Shown: positions 42,949-53,769, counted from the stretch's first letter. The stretch: DNA of 64,000 bases from Shinella zoogloeoides (GCF_020883495.1 NZ_CP086610.1:3721501-3785500); one strand, 5' to 3'. Made by a program: numbers and translations. The notes: generated by a model not told the origin, from the sequence alone.

Positions 42949-44799
42949 ATGCAGGCAGCCTTCGGGAAAATGGTGTTCACCACGGCGCTGGCCCTGTCGC
43001 TGGCGCTTGCGGCCGGTGCGAAGGCGCAGGAAACCAGCGAGCCGGTCTGGCGCAGCGGCCTTTCCACCATCGGCGAATTGAAGCACCCGGACGGCTTTGC
43101 CCATTTCGACTACGTCAATCCCGACGCGCCCAAGGGCGGCGAGCTGAAGCTTTCCGAAACCGGCACCTACGATACGTTCAACCCGATCCTTTCCAAGGGC
43201 GAGGCGGCGTCGGGCGTTGCGTCCCTCGTCTTCGACACGCTGCTGAAATCCGCCGAGGACGAGATCACCACCGCCTATGGCCTGCTGGCCGAGGGCGTCT
43301 CCTATCCCGACGACATTTCCTCCGCGACCTTCCGTCTTCGGGCGCAAGCCAAATGGGCGGATGGCCAGCCGGTCACGCCCGAGGACGTGATCTTCTCCTT
43401 CGAGAAATCGAAGGAGCACAATCCGCTGCACGCCAATTACTACAAACACGTCGTCTCGGCGGAAAAGACCGGCGAGCGCGACGTCACCTTCCATTTCGAC
43501 GAGAAGAACAACCACGAGCTTCCCAACATCCTCGGCCAGTTCCAGATCGTGCCCAAGCACTGGTGGGAGGGCACGGACGCCAAGGGCAACAAGCGTGACA
43601 TAGGCCGCACGACGCTGGAGCCGGTCATGGGATCCGGCCCCTACAAGATCGCCGACTTCCAGCCGGGTGGCTCCATCCGCTTCGAGCGGCGCGACGACTA
43701 TTGGGGCAAGGACCTCAACGTGAATGTCGGCCAGAACAATTTCGACGCGATCACCTACACGTTCTTCGGCGACCGCAACGTGGAATTCGAGGCCTTCCGC
43801 GCCGCCAATGTCGATTTCTACCGCGACAACAGTTCCAGCCATTGGGTGACGGCCTATGACTTCCCGGCCGCCAAGGACGGCCGCATCATTCGCGAGGAAA
43901 TCGAAAATCCGCTGCGCGCCACCGGCATCATGCAGGCCTTCGTGCCGAACATGCGCCGGGAGAAATTCAAGGACCAGCGGGTGCGCGAGGCGCTGAACTA
44001 CGCCTACGATTTCGAGAGCCTGAACCGCAACCTCTCCTATGGCCGGCTCAACCGCATCGACAGCTATTTCTGGGGCACCGAGCTTGCCTCTTCCGGCCTG
44101 CCGGAAGGCCGCGAGAAGGAAATCCTGGAGGAGCTGAAGGACAAGGTTCCGCCCGAAGTCTTCACCATGCCCTATACCAACCCCGTTTCTGGCGATCCGA
44201 AGAAGACGCGCGAGAACCTTCGCAAGGCCATGACGCTCTTCAAGGAGGCGGGCTACGAGCTGAAGAACCGCAAGCTGGTGAACGTGAAGACCGGCGAGCC
44301 CTTCGGCATCGAGATCCTGCTCTCCAACCCGGCGCAGGAGCGTACCGTCCTGCCCTATGTGAAGAGCCTCACCGATATCGGTATCGACGCGCGCATCCGC
44401 ACGGTCGACAGCTCGCAATATACCAACCGCGTGCGCAGCTTCGACTACGACATGCTCTACGGCATCTGGGCGCAAAGCCTGGTTCCGGGCAACGAGCAGG
44501 TCGATTACTGGGGCTCCTCCTCGGTCGACCAGCAGGGGTCGCGCAACTATGCCGGCATCGCCGATCCCGCCGTCGACGAGCTGATCCGCCGGATCATCTT
44601 CGCGCCCGACCGCGCCGAGCTGGTGGCGACCGTCAAGGCGCTGGACCGCGTCCTCCTCGCCCATCATTACGTGGTGCCGATGTTCTATTCCAAGTCGGTG
44701 CAGACCGCCTATTGGAACCACCTCGCCCATCCGCAGGAGCTGCCCTATTACGGCCTCGGCTTCCCGGAGGTCTGGTGGTCGAAGAACGCAGCCAAATGA
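42949..44799 (+). CDS. yejA: Periplasmic solute-binding protein of the Yej ABC importer
   Basis: A 616-residue SBP_bac_5 family protein with a signal peptide (1-26, cleaved at A-K-A-Q). It shows the YejA-type layout: F-D-Y-V-N-P-D-A-P-K-G-G, D-T-F-N-P-I-L, E-G-V-S-Y-P-D-D and the late Y-G-I-W-A-Q-S. YejABEF imports oligopeptides and peptide-nucleotide antibiotics such as microcin C in enterics, and in rhizobia contributes to resistance to host antimicrobial peptides. It is the first gene of a plus-strand cluster; a 138-bp gap separates it from yejB. Confidence 0.92.
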   Translation: MQAAFGKMVFTTALALSLALAAGAKAQETSEPVWRSGLSTIGELKHPDGFAHFDYVNPDAPKGGELKLSETGTYDTFNPILSKGEAASGVASLVFDTLLKSAEDEITTAYGLLAEGVSYPDDISSATFRLRAQAKWADGQPVTPEDVIFSFEKSKEHNPLHANYYKHVVSAEKTGERDVTFHFDEKNNHELPNILGQFQIVPKHWWEGTDAKGNKRDIGRTTLEPVMGSGPYKIADFQPGGSIRFERRDDYWGKDLNVNVGQNNFDAITYTFFGDRNVEFEAFRAANVDFYRDNSSSHWVTAYDFPAAKDGRIIREEIENPLRATGIMQAFVPNMRREKFKDQRVREALNYAYDFESLNRNLSYGRLNRIDSYFWGTELASSGLPEGREKEILEELKDKVPPEVFTMPYTNPVSGDPKKTRENLRKAMTLFKEAGYELKNRKLVNVKTGEPFGIEILLSNPAQERTVLPYVKSLTDIGIDARIRTVDSSQYTNRVRSFDYDMLYGIWAQSLVPGNEQVDYWGSSSVDQQGSRNYAGIADPAVDELIRRIIFAPDRAELVATVKALDRVLLAHHYVVPMFYSKSVQTAYWNHLAHPQELPYYGLGFPEVWWSKNAAK

Positions 44800-44937
44800 G
44801 CCGGGGCTTGCGCCTGCGGTCCGGCTGGGTTCCATATAGCGATGACGAATCACCGCCCTTGCGGGCGGCGGAAGAACGGAAGGATCGGGCTTGAACGGCT
44901 GGACATCGACGCGGCGCATTCGGTCGGGTGACCGCTG

Positions 44938-46014
44938 ATGGGCGCCTATATCCTGCGCCGCATCCTGCTGATGATCCCGACGATCTTCGGCATCATGGCG
45001 ATTTCCTTCGCAATCGTGCAGTTCGCGCCCGGCGGCCCGGTCGAGCAGGTCATTTCCGACCTGACGAGCCAGGGCGGCGGCGATCGCCTGTCCGGCGGCG
45101 GCGACATGCTGCAGGAGGTCGGGCAGGACAGCGCCTATCGCGGCGCGCGCGGTCTCGATCCCGAATTCATCGCCAAGCTGGAAAAGCAGTTCGGCTTCGA
45201 CAAGCCGCCGCTCGAGCGCTTCTTCTCCATGATGTGGGACTATATGCGCTTCGATTTCGGCGAGAGCTTCTTCCGCAACACGGCGGTGGTCGATCTCATC
45301 GCGCAGAAGATGCCGGTCTCCATCTCGCTCGGCGTGTGGATCCTGATCTTCTCCTACGCCATCTCCATTCCGCTCGGCATCAAGAAGGCCGTGAAGGACG
45401 GCTCGGCCTTCGACGTCTGGACCTCCGGCATCATCATCGTCGGCTATGCGGTGCCGAGCTTCCTCTTCGGCATCCTGCTCATCGTGCTCTTCGCCGGCGG
45501 CTCTTTCCTCGACTGGTTCCCGCTGCGCGGCATCGTCTCGGATAATTTCGACAGCCTCGCCTGGTGGCAAAAACCGCTCGATTACATGTGGCACATGACG
45601 CTGCCGCTGATCACGCTTCTGCTCTCCGCCTTCGCCACGACGACGCTGCTGACGAAGAATTCCTTCATCGACGAGATCAAGAAGCAATATGTCACGACCG
45701 CCCGCGCCAAGGGCCTGACCGAGGGACAGGTGCTCTACGGCCACGTCTTCCGCAACGCCATGCTGATCATCATCGCCGGCTTCCCCGGCGCCTTCATCTC
45801 GGCCTTCTTCACGGGTTCGCTGCTCATCGAATATATCTTCTCGCTCGATGGCCTCGGCCGCCTCGGCTACGATTCCATCGTCCGGCGCGACTATCCCATC
45901 GTCTTCGCCACGCTCTTCATCTTCTCGCTGATGGGCCTCGTCGTCTCCCTCGTCTCCGACCTCATCTATACCTGGGTCGATCCGCGCATCGATTTCGAGC
46001 GGAGGGACGTCTGA
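44938..46014 (+). CDS. yejB: Yej ABC importer permease YejB
   Basis: A 358-residue inner-membrane permease with six helices. N-terminal [15 protein letters not shown] and the EAA loop [24 protein letters not shown] that docks the ATPase are clear. A long periplasmic insert after helix 1 contains a Gly-rich stretch typical of YejB. The stop overlaps the yejE start by one base (TGATG). Confidence 0.94.
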   Translation: MGAYILRRILLMIPTIFGIMAISFAIVQFAPGGPVEQVISDLTSQGGGDRLSGGGDMLQEVGQDSAYRGARGLDPEFIAKLEKQFGFDKPPLERFFSMMWDYMRFDFGESFFRNTAVVDLIAQKMPVSISLGVWILIFSYAISIPLGIKKAVKDGSAFDVWTSGIIIVGYAVPSFLFGILLIVLFAGGSFLDWFPLRGIVSDNFDSLAWWQKPLDYMWHMTLPLITLLLSAFATTTLLTKNSFIDEIKKQYVTTARAKGLTEGQVLYGHVFRNAMLIIIAGFPGAFISAFFTGSLLIEYIFSLDGLGRLGYDSIVRRDYPIVFATLFIFSLMGLVVSLVSDLIYTWVDPRIDFERRDV

Positions 46015-47153
46015 TGGCTGCCGTCACCGACACGATCCCCGTCGCCCCGCCGAGAAAGGGCCTGCTCTCGCCGACCAACAAAAGGCGCTGGGAGAACTTC
46101 AAGGCGAACCGGCGCGGCTACTGGTCGCTCTGGATCTTCCTCGTCATCTTCGTGCTCAGCCTCTTCGCCGAATTCATCGCCAACGATCGGCCGATCCTCG
46201 CCTCCTACAGGGGCGAGCTGCTGTTCCCGGTCGTCATCGATTACCCGGAGGAAAAGTTCGGCGGCTTCCTCGCCGAGACGGATTACCGCTCCGATTTCAT
46301 CACCGAGGAGATCGAGGCGAACGGCTGGATGATCTGGCCGCCGATCCGCTATTCCTACAGCTCGACCAATTCCAACATCCCGCATTCCGCGCCGACCGCA
46401 CCGTTCTGGCTGATGTCGAAGGAAGAGCGCTGCGCCGGCTATCCGGCCGGGGCGGCGGACCCGAACTGCAATCTCAGCAACCTCAACTGGCTCGGCACGG
46501 ACGACCAGGCGCGCGACGTGCTTGCCCGCGTCATCTACGGCTTCCGCATCTCCGTGCTCTTCGGTCTCGCGCTGACGATCTGCTCGGCCGTGGTCGGCGT
46601 CACGGCCGGCGCGGTGCAGGGCTATTTCGGCGGCTGGACGGACCTTCTGATGCAGCGCTTCATCGAGATATGGTCCTCGATGCCGGTGCTCTACATCCTG
46701 CTCATCATCGCCGCCATTCTGCCGCCCGGCTTCTGGATCCTGCTCGGCATCATGCTGCTCTTCTCCTGGGTCGGCTTCGTCGGCGTGGTGCGCGCCGAGT
46801 TCCTGCGTGCCCGCAATTTCGAATATGTCCGGGCCGCCCGGGCGCTGGGCGTCGGCAATGCGACGATCATGTACCGGCACCTCCTGCCCAATGCGATGGT
46901 CGCGACGCTCACCTTCCTGCCCTTCATCCTCTCCGGCTCGATCACCACGCTCACCTCGCTCGACTTCCTCGGCTTCGGCATGCCGCCCGGCTCGCCGTCG
47001 CTGGGCGAGCTGATCGCGCAGGGCAAGGAGAACCTTCAGGCGCCGTGGCTCGGCCTCACCGCCTTCGTCGTCATGTCCGTCATGCTGTCGCTGCTGATCT
47101 TCGTCGGCGAAGCGACGCGCGACGCCTTCGATCCGAGGAAGACCTTCCGGTGA
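46014..47153 (+). CDS. yejE: Yej ABC importer permease YejE
   Basis: A 379-residue second permease with the long periplasmic loop after helix 1 (about 60-155, with N-W-L-G-T-D-D-Q-A-R-D-V at its end) seen in YejE/DppC-type proteins, and the EAA motif Y-V-R-A-A-R-A-L-G-V-G-N-A-T-I-M-Y-R-H. It starts at the ATG inside TGATG shared with yejB's stop and overlaps yejF by 4 bp (GTGA). Confidence 0.94.
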   Translation: MAAVTDTIPVAPPRKGLLSPTNKRRWENFKANRRGYWSLWIFLVIFVLSLFAEFIANDRPILASYRGELLFPVVIDYPEEKFGGFLAETDYRSDFITEEIEANGWMIWPPIRYSYSSTNSNIPHSAPTAPFWLMSKEERCAGYPAGAADPNCNLSNLNWLGTDDQARDVLARVIYGFRISVLFGLALTICSAVVGVTAGAVQGYFGGWTDLLMQRFIEIWSSMPVLYILLIIAAILPPGFWILLGIMLLFSWVGFVGVVRAEFLRARNFEYVRAARALGVGNATIMYRHLLPNAMVATLTFLPFILSGSITTLTSLDFLGFGMPPGSPSLGELIAQGKENLQAPWLGLTAFVVMSVMLSLLIFVGEATRDAFDPRKTFR

Positions 47154-48784
47154 GCGCTCCCGAAACCATCCTTTGCGTCCGCGACCTGTCGGTGGCCTTC
47201 CATCAGGGCGGCAACACGTCGCTGGCCGTCGACCGCGTCTCCTTCGAAATCCATCGCGGCGAGGTCGTCGCCCTCGTCGGCGAATCCGGCTCGGGCAAGT
47301 CGGTGACGGCCAACTCGATCCTGAAGCTGCTGCCCTATCCCGCCGCCAGCCACCCCTCCGGCGAGATCGCCTTCAAGGGTAAGGACCTCCTGAAGGCTTC
47401 GGATGCGGACCTGCGCGACGTGCGCGGCAATGACATCACCATGATCTTCCAGGAGCCGATGACCTCGCTCAATCCGCTGCATTCCATCGAGCGGCAGATC
47501 GGCGAGATCCTCAAACTCCATCAGGATATCGAAGGCCCCGCCGCGCGCGCGAAAATCCTCGAACTGCTCAATCAGGTCGGCATCCGCGAGCCGGAAAAAC
47601 GCCTTGCCGCCTATCCGCATGAGCTTTCCGGCGGCCAGCGCCAGCGCGTGATGATCGCGATGGCGCTCGCCAACCGCCCGGAACTGCTGATCGCCGACGA
47701 GCCGACCACCGCGCTCGATGTCACCGTGCAGGCGCAGATTCTCGAACTCCTGAAAAACCTCAAGGAAGAGCACGGCATGTCCATGCTCTTCATCACCCAC
47801 GACCTCGGCATCGTGCGCAAATTCGCCGACCGGGTCTGCGTGATGACCAAGGGCAAGATCGTCGAGACCGGCCCGGTCGAGGACATCTTCTCCAATCCGC
47901 AGCACGCCTATACCCGCCATCTTCTCGCCGCCGAGCCGCGGGGCGAGCCGCGCCCGGCCGACGACAGCCAGCCCGTCGTCGTGGAGGCGGAGGACGTCAA
48001 GGTCTGGTTCCCGATCAAGGCCGGCTTCATGCGCCGCGTGGTGGATCATGTGAAGGCCGTCGACGGCATCGACCTGACATTGCGCGCCGGCCACACGCTC
48101 GGCGTGGTCGGCGAATCCGGCTCCGGCAAGACGACGCTCGGCCTTGCGCTGACGCGGCTCATCGCGTCCAGGGGCCGCATCGCCTTCGTGGGGCAGGATA
48201 TCGCCGGGCGCACCTTCGCCGAGATGCGGCCGCTGCGCCGGCGCATGCAGATCGTCTTCCAGGATCCCTTCGGCTCGCTCTCGCCACGCATGTCGGTCGC
48301 CGATATCGTCGCCGAGGGCCTGAAGGTCCACGAACCCTCGCTCTCCGAGGCCGAGCGCGACCATCGCGTGGCGTCCGCGCTGGAGGAAACCGGCCTCGAT
48401 CCCGCCACCCGCTGGCGCTACCCGCATGAATTTTCCGGCGGCCAGCGCCAGCGCATCGCCATTGCCCGCGCCATGGTGCTGAAGCCCGAATTCGTCATGC
48501 TGGACGAGCCGACCTCCGCGCTCGACATGAGTGTGCAGGCGCAGGTGGTCGAGCTTCTGCGCGACCTTCAGGCCAAGCACAATCTCGCCTATCTCTTCAT
48601 CAGCCACGACCTCAAGGTCGTGCGCGCGCTCGCCAACGACATCATCGTTATGCGCGGCGGGCGCGTGGTGGAAAAGGGCAGGGCGAAGGATATCATCGAG
48701 CGACCGGGCGAGGCCTATACCAGGGCCCTCATGGCCGCCGCCTTCAACCTCGAAGCCGTCCGCAGCGAGACGATAAGCCAGTAG
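47150..48784 (+). CDS. yejF: Yej ABC importer ATPase YejF (two fused nucleotide-binding domains)
   Basis: A 544-residue protein with two ABC domains. Domain 1: Walker A G-E-S-G-S-G-K-S, signature L-S-G-G-Q-R-Q-R, Walker [13 protein letters not shown]. Domain 2: [29 protein letters not shown]-loops are present in both (I-T-H-D, I-S-H-D), so both sites look active. GTG start overlapping yejE. A ghrA-like gene begins 8 bp after the stop. Confidence 0.94.
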   Translation: MSAPETILCVRDLSVAFHQGGNTSLAVDRVSFEIHRGEVVALVGESGSGKSVTANSILKLLPYPAASHPSGEIAFKGKDLLKASDADLRDVRGNDITMIFQEPMTSLNPLHSIERQIGEILKLHQDIEGPAARAKILELLNQVGIREPEKRLAAYPHELSGGQRQRVMIAMALANRPELLIADEPTTALDVTVQAQILELLKNLKEEHGMSMLFITHDLGIVRKFADRVCVMTKGKIVETGPVEDIFSNPQHAYTRHLLAAEPRGEPRPADDSQPVVVEAEDVKVWFPIKAGFMRRVVDHVKAVDGIDLTLRAGHTLGVVGESGSGKTTLGLALTRLIASRGRIAFVGQDIAGRTFAEMRPLRRRMQIVFQDPFGSLSPRMSVADIVAEGLKVHEPSLSEAERDHRVASALEETGLDPATRWRYPHEFSGGQRQRIAIARAMVLKPEFVMLDEPTSALDMSVQAQVVELLRDLQAKHNLAYLFISHDLKVVRALANDIIVMRGGRVVEKGRAKDIIERPGEAYTRALMAAAFNLEAVRSETISQ

Positions 48785-48792
48785 GAAACAGC

Positions 48793-49752
48793 ATGTCGAC
48801 GAAAAGCCCCGTCATCATCGATCTGAAATTCGATCAGGAGCAGGTCGCCGCCGCGCTCAAGGGCGCTTTCCCGGATCGCGAGGTGATCAACCTGCTGCAT
48901 CCGGGAAACCGCAGCCGTGACCTTGCGGGCATCGACTACGCCGTTGTCTGGAAGCCGGGCGCGGACCTCTTTTCCCGGGCGAAGGACCTCAAGGTCGTCT
49001 TCTCCGGCGGCGCGGGCGTGGATCATGTCCTCACGCTGCCCGGCCTGCCGGATGTGCCGCTCGTCCGCTTCGTCGACGAGACGCTGACGACGCGCATGAG
49101 CGAATGGGTCGTCATGCAATGCCTCATGCACCTTCGCCAGCACCGGGCCTACGAGGCGCAGCGCCAGAAGCGCGTCTGGCGCGAGCTGGCGCAGCCCGAG
49201 GCGAAGGAGATCACCGTCGGCATCATGGGCTTCGGCGTGCTGGGGCAGGATTCGGCGCGGAAGCTGAAGACGCTCGGCTTCAACGTCATCGGCTGGTCGA
49301 AGAGCGGCCGCACGGTCGAGGGCTTCGAGACCTATGACGAAAAGGGCCTCGACGCCTTCCTCGGCAGGAGCGATTTCCTCGTCGGCCTGCTGCCGCTGAC
49401 GCCGGATACGCGGAACATCTACAATACCGGCCTCTTCACCCGCCTCAGCCGCAAAGGCCCGTTCGGCGCGCCGGTCTTCATCAATGCCGGCCGCGGCGGC
49501 AGCCAGGTCGAGGCCGATATCGTCGCCTCCGTCAACGACGGCACGCTTTACGGCGCCTCTCTCGATGTCTTCCAGCAGGAGCCGCTGCCGCTCGAAAGCC
49601 CCTTCTGGTCGATGGACCGGGTCTTCATGACGCCCCATGCTTCCGCCGCCTCCGACGTCGCCGCCCTCTTCCGCCATGTCGCCCAGCAGATCGAGCGGCT
49701 GGAAAGTGGCAAGCCGCTGGAATATCTGGTGGATCGCGGCGCGGGCTACTGA
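48793..49752 (+). CDS. Glyoxylate/hydroxypyruvate reductase, GhrA type
   Basis: A 319-residue D-2-hydroxyacid dehydrogenase of the GhrA subgroup: short N-domain, Rossmann loop G-I-M-G-F-G-V-L-G, W-S-K-S-G-R (NADPH-type Ser/Arg), the catalytic Arg in I-N-A-G-R-G-G, Glu in D-V-F-Q-Q-E-P-L and His in M-T-P-H-A-S-A-A-S. It follows yejF by 8 bp and precedes ybaK by 3 bp, so it is in the same operon even though its role is unrelated to peptide import. Confidence 0.87.
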   Translation: MSTKSPVIIDLKFDQEQVAAALKGAFPDREVINLLHPGNRSRDLAGIDYAVVWKPGADLFSRAKDLKVVFSGGAGVDHVLTLPGLPDVPLVRFVDETLTTRMSEWVVMQCLMHLRQHRAYEAQRQKRVWRELAQPEAKEITVGIMGFGVLGQDSARKLKTLGFNVIGWSKSGRTVEGFETYDEKGLDAFLGRSDFLVGLLPLTPDTRNIYNTGLFTRLSRKGPFGAPVFINAGRGGSQVEADIVASVNDGTLYGASLDVFQQEPLPLESPFWSMDRVFMTPHASAASDVAALFRHVAQQIERLESGKPLEYLVDRGAGY

Positions 49753-49755
49753 GCC

Positions 49756-50229
49756 ATGTCAAAGACCACCCGCGCGACACAAGCCCTTGCGAAGGCCGGC
49801 GTCGCCTTCACCGTTCATACCTACGACTACGACCCGACCGCCGACCGCGTCGGCATCCAGGCCGCCGAGGCGCTGGGCGAAGACCCGTCGCGCGTCCTGA
49901 AGACGCTGATGGCGGAGGTGGACGGCAAGCCGGTCTGCGTCATCGTGCCGTCGGATCGCGAGGTCAGCATGAAGAAGCTGGCGAGCGCCTTCAAAGGCAA
50001 GTCCGCCAACATGATGAAGCCGGTCGATGCCGAGCGGCTGACCGGCTTCGTCGTCGGCGGCATCAGCCCCTTCGGCCAGAAGAAGCAGGTGCCGACCGCC
50101 ATCGAGGAGGCGGCGCTGGCGCATGAGGCCGTCTACATGAACGGCGGCCAGCGCGGCCTTCAGGTGCGCCTTGCCCCGCGCGACGTGGTGGCGGCGCTGA
50201 AGGCGATTGCCGCGCCCGTTATCGCCTGA
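49756..50229 (+). CDS. ybaK: Cys-tRNA(Pro)/Cys-tRNA(Cys) deacylase YbaK/EbsC family
   Basis: A 157-residue trans-editing enzyme that hydrolyses mischarged Cys-tRNA(Pro). The YbaK fold is recognised from F-T-V-H-T-Y-D-Y-D-P, V-L-K-T-L-M, V-P-S-D-R-E-V, the catalytic Lys-containing segment and G-G-I-S-P-F-G-Q-K-K. The length is typical. It begins 3 bp after the GhrA-type gene. Confidence 0.9.
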   Translation: MSKTTRATQALAKAGVAFTVHTYDYDPTADRVGIQAAEALGEDPSRVLKTLMAEVDGKPVCVIVPSDREVSMKKLASAFKGKSANMMKPVDAERLTGFVVGGISPFGQKKQVPTAIEEAALAHEAVYMNGGQRGLQVRLAPRDVVAALKAIAAPVIA

Positions 50230-50290
50230 CCTTCTCATTGCCGCTTCGGCGCACTACCTTTCCCGCATCTATTCCAGAAAGCAGGCTGTC

Positions 50291-51529
50291 ATGACCAATC
50301 CTTCCGTCGATCCGCAAAAGCTCGAAAAACTCGCAGAAGTCGCCGTGCGCGTCGGCCTCCAGCTTCAAAAGGGGCAGGACCTCGTGATGACCGCGCCCAT
50401 CGCCGCGCTGCCGCTCGTCCGCCTCATCACCAAGCACGCCTACATGGCCGGCGCGGGCCTCGTCAGCACCTTCTATGCCGACGAGGAGGCGACGCTCGCC
50501 CGCTACCGCCATGCGCCGGACGAAAGCTTCGACCGCGCGACGGACTGGCTCTACGAGGGCATGGCCAAGGCCTATGCCAATGGCGCGGCGCGCCTTGCCA
50601 TTGCCGGCGACAATCCGATGCTGCTCTCCGGTGAGGACCCGGCAAAGGTCGCCCGCGCCAACAAGGCCAATTCCACCGCCTACAAGCCGGCGCTGGAAAA
50701 GATCGCCAATTTCGACATCAACTGGAACATCGTCTCCTACCCGAACCCGTCCTGGGCCAGACAGGTCTTCCCGAACGACCCGGAAAACGTCGCGGTCGAA
50801 AAGCTCGCCAACGCCATCTTCGCCGCCTCGCGCGTCGACGTCGCCGATCCGGTCGCCGCCTGGGCGGCGCACAATGCCAACCTTGCCAAGCGCTCGGCCT
50901 GGCTGAACGGCGAGCGTTTTTCCGCCCTGCATTTCAAGGGCCCGGGCACGGACCTGACGGTCGGCCTTGCCGATGGCCACGAATGGCACGGCGGGGCCTC
51001 CACGGCGAAGAACGGCATTACCTGCAATCCCAACATCCCGACGGAAGAGGTCTTCACCACGCCGCATGCTCTGCGTGTCGAGGGCCATGTCTCCTCCACC
51101 AAGCCGCTCTCCCATCAGGGCACGCTGATCGACGATATCCAGGTGCGCTTCGAGGGCGGCCGGATCGTCGAGGCGAAGGCGTCGAAGGGAGAGGCGGTGC
51201 TGAACAAGGTGCTGGATACGGACGAGGGCGCGCGCCGTCTCGGCGAAGTGGCGCTGGTGCCGCATTCCTCGCCGATCTCGGCCAGCGGCATCCTCTTCTA
51301 CAACACGCTGTTCGACGAGAACGCCTCCTGCCACATCGCGCTCGGCCAGTGCTATTCCAAGTGCTTCCTCGACGGTGCGAACCTTTCGCCGGAGCAGATC
51401 CGCGCGCAGGGCGGCAATGAAAGCCTTATCCATATCGACTGGATGATCGGCTCCGACAAGGTGGATATCGACGGCATCCGCGCCGATGGCAGCCGCCTGG
51501 CCGTCATGCGCGCCGGCGAGTGGGCCTGA
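50291..51529 (+). CDS. M29 family aminopeptidase (AmpS/thermophilic aminopeptidase type)
   Basis: A 412-residue metallo-aminopeptidase. Family features include G-T-D-L-T-V-G-L, N-I-P-T-E-E-V-F-T-T-P (metal Glu), the S-H-Q-G/V-E-A-K-A segment and the late H-I-A-L-G-Q-C-Y and H-I-D-W-M-I-G-S metal ligands. It is cytosolic, with no signal peptide. The ATG at 50291 fits the family N-terminus. It lies last in the Yej cluster, 61 bp after ybaK, where it could degrade imported peptides. Confidence 0.9.
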   Translation: MTNPSVDPQKLEKLAEVAVRVGLQLQKGQDLVMTAPIAALPLVRLITKHAYMAGAGLVSTFYADEEATLARYRHAPDESFDRATDWLYEGMAKAYANGAARLAIAGDNPMLLSGEDPAKVARANKANSTAYKPALEKIANFDINWNIVSYPNPSWARQVFPNDPENVAVEKLANAIFAASRVDVADPVAAWAAHNANLAKRSAWLNGERFSALHFKGPGTDLTVGLADGHEWHGGASTAKNGITCNPNIPTEEVFTTPHALRVEGHVSSTKPLSHQGTLIDDIQVRFEGGRIVEAKASKGEAVLNKVLDTDEGARRLGEVALVPHSSPISASGILFYNTLFDENASCHIALGQCYSKCFLDGANLSPEQIRAQGGNESLIHIDWMIGSDKVDIDGIRADGSRLAVMRAGEWA

Positions 51530-51535
51530 GCCCGG

Positions 51536-52126
51536 TCAAATCCGGTCGATAAGCTTTTCGACCCTGGCGAGGTGCGTTTTGCGCCTCACCGCGTCGATGC
51601 GGTCCATGTCGTGGAGCGTGACCAGCCTGAAATCCAGCCCCTTGGCGCAGAAGGCGGCGATGCCGCGCTTCAGGAGGCGCTTTACCGGATTGCCCATGTA
51701 GAGATTGACCACCCACCAGGGCGATCCCGTGGTGGTGAAGGCCCAGAAGAGGTGGATATTGCCGAGCCTCGGCTGGATGCGCCCGCCGTCCGGATCGTTC
51801 TCGAAGGCGACGCCCGGCGCGAAGACCCGGTCGAAGAAGCCCTTCAGGATGGCCGGGAAATTGAACCACCATTGCGGAAACACCAGCACCAGCCCGTCCG
51901 CCTGCTTCAGCCGGGAGACATAGGGTTCCGCTTCCGACGGGTCGTAGGCCGGCTCGAAATAGCGCGCGCGTTCGCCATGGCTGAGCCGTGGGTCGAAGCC
52001 TTCGCGGTAGAGGTCGAGCAGGTCGACCGTATGGCCGTTCGCCGCCAGCTTCCGGCGCACCGTCTCGGCGACGCTTGCGGCAAAGCTTTCCTCCAGCGGA
52101 TGGGCGAGCACGACGAGGATGCGCAT
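51536..52126 (-). CDS. NAD(P)H-dependent oxidoreductase, flavodoxin-like fold (MdaB/KefF type)
   Basis: 196 residues with the NQO1-like fold: M-R-I-L-V-V-L-A-H-P-L-E-E-S-F (FMN/FAD phosphate site), V-F-P-Q-W-W-F-N-F-P-A-I-L-K-G-F-F-D-R-V and the F-T-T-T-G flavin contact. It is a likely quinone or small-molecule reductase; the substrate is unknown. It begins 7 bp after the xseA stop on the minus strand, so the two are co-transcribed. Confidence 0.87.
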   Translation of the reverse strand: MRILVVLAHPLEESFAASVAETVRRKLAANGHTVDLLDLYREGFDPRLSHGERARYFEPAYDPSEAEPYVSRLKQADGLVLVFPQWWFNFPAILKGFFDRVFAPGVAFENDPDGGRIQPRLGNIHLFWAFTTTGSPWWVVNLYMGNPVKRLLKRGIAAFCAKGLDFRLVTLHDMDRIDAVRRKTHLARVEKLIDRI

Positions 52127-52133
52127 GGCGGCC

Positions 52134-53714
52134 TCAGAACAGTGAACCCTGGCGCGGCGCGGGCTTTTGCGCCTCCGCCTTCGCCGGTTTCTTCCTCGGC
52201 GCGCCGCCGCCCGATCCGGTGACGGCATCCACCGTGCCATCGGCGAACTCGATCGCGATAGCGCGGCCGGGGCCGAGTTCCGCCGCGCCCTTGACCGGCG
52301 CGCCGTCCTCATCGCGCACCAGCGCATAGCCGCGCTTCAGCACGTTGCGATAGGAAAGGGACTGCAACATGCGGTCCTGCGCCAGAAGCAGGGCGCGCCG
52401 CCGGGAAAGATCGCCGGAAAGCGCGCTTTCGGCCCGGAGCGCAAGCCCGCTCAGCCGGTCGCGGGCGCGCTCTGTCTGCGTCTTGATCCGGGCGGGTGTG
52501 GCGCGCAGCGAGACGTCGAAGGCCGAAAGGCGGGCGCGGACGTGGTCGAGCCGGCGTTCGACGATGCGTTCGGCCCTGAGCAGCCGGTCGGCGACGCGCT
52601 GGCGACGCTCGGCGATGCGGGTCAGCAGCATGTCGGGCCGCAGATGCGCCGCCGTGCGCTCGAAGGTGCGGCGCTTGTTCGCCGTGTTCATCTGCAGGCC
52701 GCGCCCGAGACCGGCCGAGGCCTCGTCGAAGCGGCGGCGCGGCAGGGCGAGAAGCTGGTCGAGCGAGGGGAGCGCCCGGGCGAGCGCGCGAACACCCTGC
52801 CGGCGATTGTCCATCTGGCGGGCGCACGCCCCGCGCAGGCGCGCGGCAAGCGAGGCGATTTCCGCCTCCAGGTCGGCCTTCACCGGCACGGCCATTTCGG
52901 CAGCGCCCGTCGGCGTCGGGGCGCGGCGGTCGGCCGCGTGGTCGATCAGCGTCCAGTCCGTCTCGTGGCCGACGGCGGAGATCAGCGGGATTTTCGAGGC
53001 GGCGGCGGCGCGCACCACGATCTCGTCGTTGAAGCTCCAGAGGTCTTCGAGGCTCCCGCCGCCGCGCGCGACGATCAGCACGTCCGGCCGCCGGATCGGC
53101 CCGAGCGGGTCCAGCGTGTTGAAGCCCTCGATGGCCGCCGCGACCTCCTGCCCGGACCCTTCGCCCTGCACCTTCACCGGCCAGACGACGACATGGACCG
53201 GGAAGCGGTCGGCGATGCGGTGGAGGATATCGCGGATGACCGCGCCGGTCGGCGAGGTGACGACGCCGATGACCTTCGGCAGGAAGGGCAGCGGCTTCTT
53301 GCGCTCCGTATCGAAGAGGCCTTCGGCGGCGAGCTTGCGCCGGCGTTCTTCCAGCAGCGCCATCAGCGCGCCCGCGCCGGCCGGCTCCAGCGTCTCGATG
53401 ACGATCTGGTATTTCGAGGAGCCGGGGAAGGTGGTGATCTTGCCCGTCGCGATCACCTCCATGCCCTCTTCCGGCTTGAAACGGAGCCGGGAAAAGCTGC
53501 CCTTCCAGATCACCGCGTCGATGCGGGCCTTGTCGTCCTTCAGCGAGAAATAGGCGTGCCCCGAGGAATGCGGGCCGCGATAGCCGGAAATCTCGCCGCG
53601 CACCCGCACCTGGTCGAAGGCCTGTTCGACGGTGCGCTTGATGGAGCCGGACAGCTCCGACACCGAATATTCGGCAAGGTTCGACGGCGAATCGTTTTCG
53701 GAAAAGAAGCTCAT
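52134..53714 (-). CDS. xseA: Exodeoxyribonuclease VII large subunit
   Basis: A 526-residue nuclease subunit. An N-terminal OB domain ([24 protein letters not shown]) is followed by the catalytic core [12 protein letters not shown] and [16 protein letters not shown]...A-V-G-H-E-T-D, a long coiled-coil Arg-rich region (about 300-430), and a C-terminal segment with L-K-R-G-Y-A-L-V-R. It is somewhat longer than E. coli XseA (456) through a Lys/Pro-rich tail. The small subunit xseB is not in the window. The start [10 protein letters not shown] at 53714 is chosen by homology; the ribosome binding site is weak. Confidence 0.95.
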   Translation of the reverse strand: MSFFSENDSPSNLAEYSVSELSGSIKRTVEQAFDQVRVRGEISGYRGPHSSGHAYFSLKDDKARIDAVIWKGSFSRLRFKPEEGMEVIATGKITTFPGSSKYQIVIETLEPAGAGALMALLEERRRKLAAEGLFDTERKKPLPFLPKVIGVVTSPTGAVIRDILHRIADRFPVHVVVWPVKVQGEGSGQEVAAAIEGFNTLDPLGPIRRPDVLIVARGGGSLEDLWSFNDEIVVRAAAASKIPLISAVGHETDWTLIDHAADRRAPTPTGAAEMAVPVKADLEAEIASLAARLRGACARQMDNRRQGVRALARALPSLDQLLALPRRRFDEASAGLGRGLQMNTANKRRTFERTAAHLRPDMLLTRIAERRQRVADRLLRAERIVERRLDHVRARLSAFDVSLRATPARIKTQTERARDRLSGLALRAESALSGDLSRRRALLLAQDRMLQSLSYRNVLKRGYALVRDEDGAPVKGAAELGPGRAIAIEFADGTVDAVTGSGGGAPRKKPAKAEAQKPAPRQGSLF

Positions 53715-53769
53715 GGGGCAAGTGTAGTGCGTTTCGCCCGCGATGACAGGGCGGTGCGCGCGGCATCCC

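Noticed and set aside
42883..45744. 953-residue open frame antisense to yejA and part of yejB
   Set aside because: It covers two well-supported importer genes in antisense and shows only low-complexity composition.
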